DNA from: FCB group bacterium
GTDB taxonomy: Bacteria; Zixibacteria; MSB-5A5; GN15; JAAZOE01
Reading direction: 5' to 3'
DNA: 42,495 bases
Assembly (NCBI GenBank): GCA_024231695.1
Contig: JAAEQF010000047.1
Coordinates: 1 to 42,495, forward strand
Shown here: positions 41,838 to 42,495 of the stretch, in pieces
How the letters are laid out: every line of letters starts with the position of its first letter
Numbering within the stretch: the stretch's first letter is position 1
Program-made: the position numbers and the translations under genes
Notes under the pieces: generated by a model
What the model was told of the DNA's origin: nothing
What the model saw: the letters and a program-made list of their open reading frames with translations, nothing else
The model's database searches: none

Positions 41838-42495
41838 CTAGCGCATTTTGGCTATTGCCGGCGCCAGCCTTTTTGTCATATTGATGATATTCCTTGGTGA
41901 CGCATTGGTGCAAGTAATTTCGCGAATCCCGATAATCTGGCTACTACGCACATCGACCAAGCGAGCGGTTATGTGCAGTTCGCTACCCAACTTATCGACA
42001 CTACCAAGTATTATCAACTCGGCTTCAATCAGTTTGCCAATTTCGACCGCCATCGAAACGGTCAGTCCGGACCGCTGCAGATCAAGCTCATCTACAATCT
42101 TATCGACTTGATTTCGCTCCAGAAGTTGAATGTACGGACTCTTGAACAACTGGTTCTCAAGCATGATAGTTGCCGAGCGGGCAATTGTACTATCCACATT
42201 ATTATAACTAAAATTAAGCACACCAAGTGGCCGTGGTGGACCGGACTGAATTAGAGGCAGACCATCATTGAGGGTGATCACAGTCCTCAAAATGTCCGGT
42301 GACCAATCGGTTTCGGTCGGGCCACCAATTCCAGATGTCGACCACAAGTAAACGTTGCTCTCGGCCGGAACTTTCGTTTGGGTGAATGAACTTGCCAACC
42401 AGCGACCCTCACTGGATAATTCAAAACAGGATATTGAATTGTCGAGCCTGTGGTTGGCTTCAACCACCCCGGCCTCAGCATCCCAGAAGGACAGC
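41838..42495 (-). CDS. WD40-type/CsgG-domain protein, N-terminus beyond the window
   Basis: Partial gene: the frame runs off the right-hand edge, so the true start is not visible. The first readable residues (LSFWDAEAG, then CFELSSEGRWLASS and NVYLWSTSG) have the rhythm of WD40 or beta-propeller repeats. Residues from about 90 on match the CsgG/penicillin-binding-protein-activator type domain: PLGVLNFSYNNVDSTIARSATIMLENQL, then IQLLERNQVDKIVDELDLQRSGLTVSMAVEIGKLIEAELIILGSV and LHITARLVDVRSSQIIGI. CsgG-type domains form outer-membrane-associated secretion or assembly complexes. A propeller joined to this domain suggests a stress- or surface-assembly sensor. It stands alone here, convergent with SulP. 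Confidence 0.7.
   Translation of the reverse strand, partial: LSFWDAEAGVVEANHRLDNSISCFELSSEGRWLASSFTQTKVPAESNVYLWSTSGIGGPTETDWSPDILRTVITLNDGLPLIQSGPPRPLGVLNFSYNNVDSTIARSATIMLENQLFKSPYIQLLERNQVDKIVDELDLQRSGLTVSMAVEIGKLIEAELIILGSVDKLGSELHITARLVDVRSSQIIGIREITCTNASPRNIINMTKRLAPAIAKMR

Overview
The window looks like a chromosomal segment of an uncultured, Gram-negative, probably anaerobic bacterium of the FCB-like radiation. The best lineage hint is the secreted protein at 4587-8477. It ends in two dockerin-like repeats of the type GDAN.D...NVGDAV..IN.VFK.GP and carries GACCL.DGSC cysteine repeats, a style I associate with candidate phylum Zixibacteria and its relatives. This is an inference from protein style, not a phylogeny. 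Outer-membrane porin, secreted and multiheme proteins indicate a diderm envelope. I saw no tRNA, rRNA or CRISPR array.

Layout. (1) 265-3932, plus strand: a chemoreceptor with two extracytoplasmic CZB-like domains, an outer-membrane porin and a small PstS-like periplasmic protein. (2) 4587-9521, minus: a large secreted dockerin/cysteine-repeat protein and a HTH regulator with a Cys cluster. (3) 21030-10186, minus: a redox and signalling block. A DUF134 regulator and NifX-like protein come first, then a sigma54 activator. A second NifX-like protein follows behind a sigma54-type promoter with two enhancer-like palindromes. Then come a DsrK/TmcB/HmcF-like CCG protein, a NarI-like cytochrome b, a four-cluster ferredoxin, and an NrfD-type membrane protein fused to a hexaheme cytochrome c. 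The block ends in a receiver, a PAS histidine kinase and two more receivers. This resembles the Hmc/Tmc/DsrMKJOP class of transmembrane electron-transfer complexes. (4) 21629-24926, plus: three overlapping genes for lipid-type enzymes (CdsA-like; PlsC fused to a thymidylate-kinase-like domain; diacylglycerol-kinase-like), with signature residues changed in the first and third. (5) 25042-34123: a decayed serine-recombinase tail, a VOC protein, a block of secreted paralogues including DUF4412-like proteins, and a LemA-GIDE pair. (6) 34757-41575, plus: a kinase-like/BON/receiver fusion, a dCache histidine kinase, a receiver, a degenerate kinase, another receiver, and a SulP anion transporter with a large insertion. 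(7) 41838-42495, minus: a truncated WD40/CsgG-type protein.

How the genes may work together. The redox block reads as a regulated membrane electron conduit: quinone/cytochrome b, a heterodisulfide-reductase-like FeS subunit, ferredoxin and periplasmic hemes. Its own sigma54 activator and histidine kinase carry PAS domains followed by the same C...CxxCP motif, which suggests a shared redox or metal signal. The SulP block is a second signalling-transport unit. Across both blocks there are six receiver domains and none has a DNA-binding output.

Non-coding highlights: a pair of ~170-bp repeats (4217-4387 and 21151-21320) with the same 18-residue peptide tail and covarying terminator stems; a hairpin cluster with 43-bp tandem repeats at 34329-34579; and several well-formed promoters and terminators.
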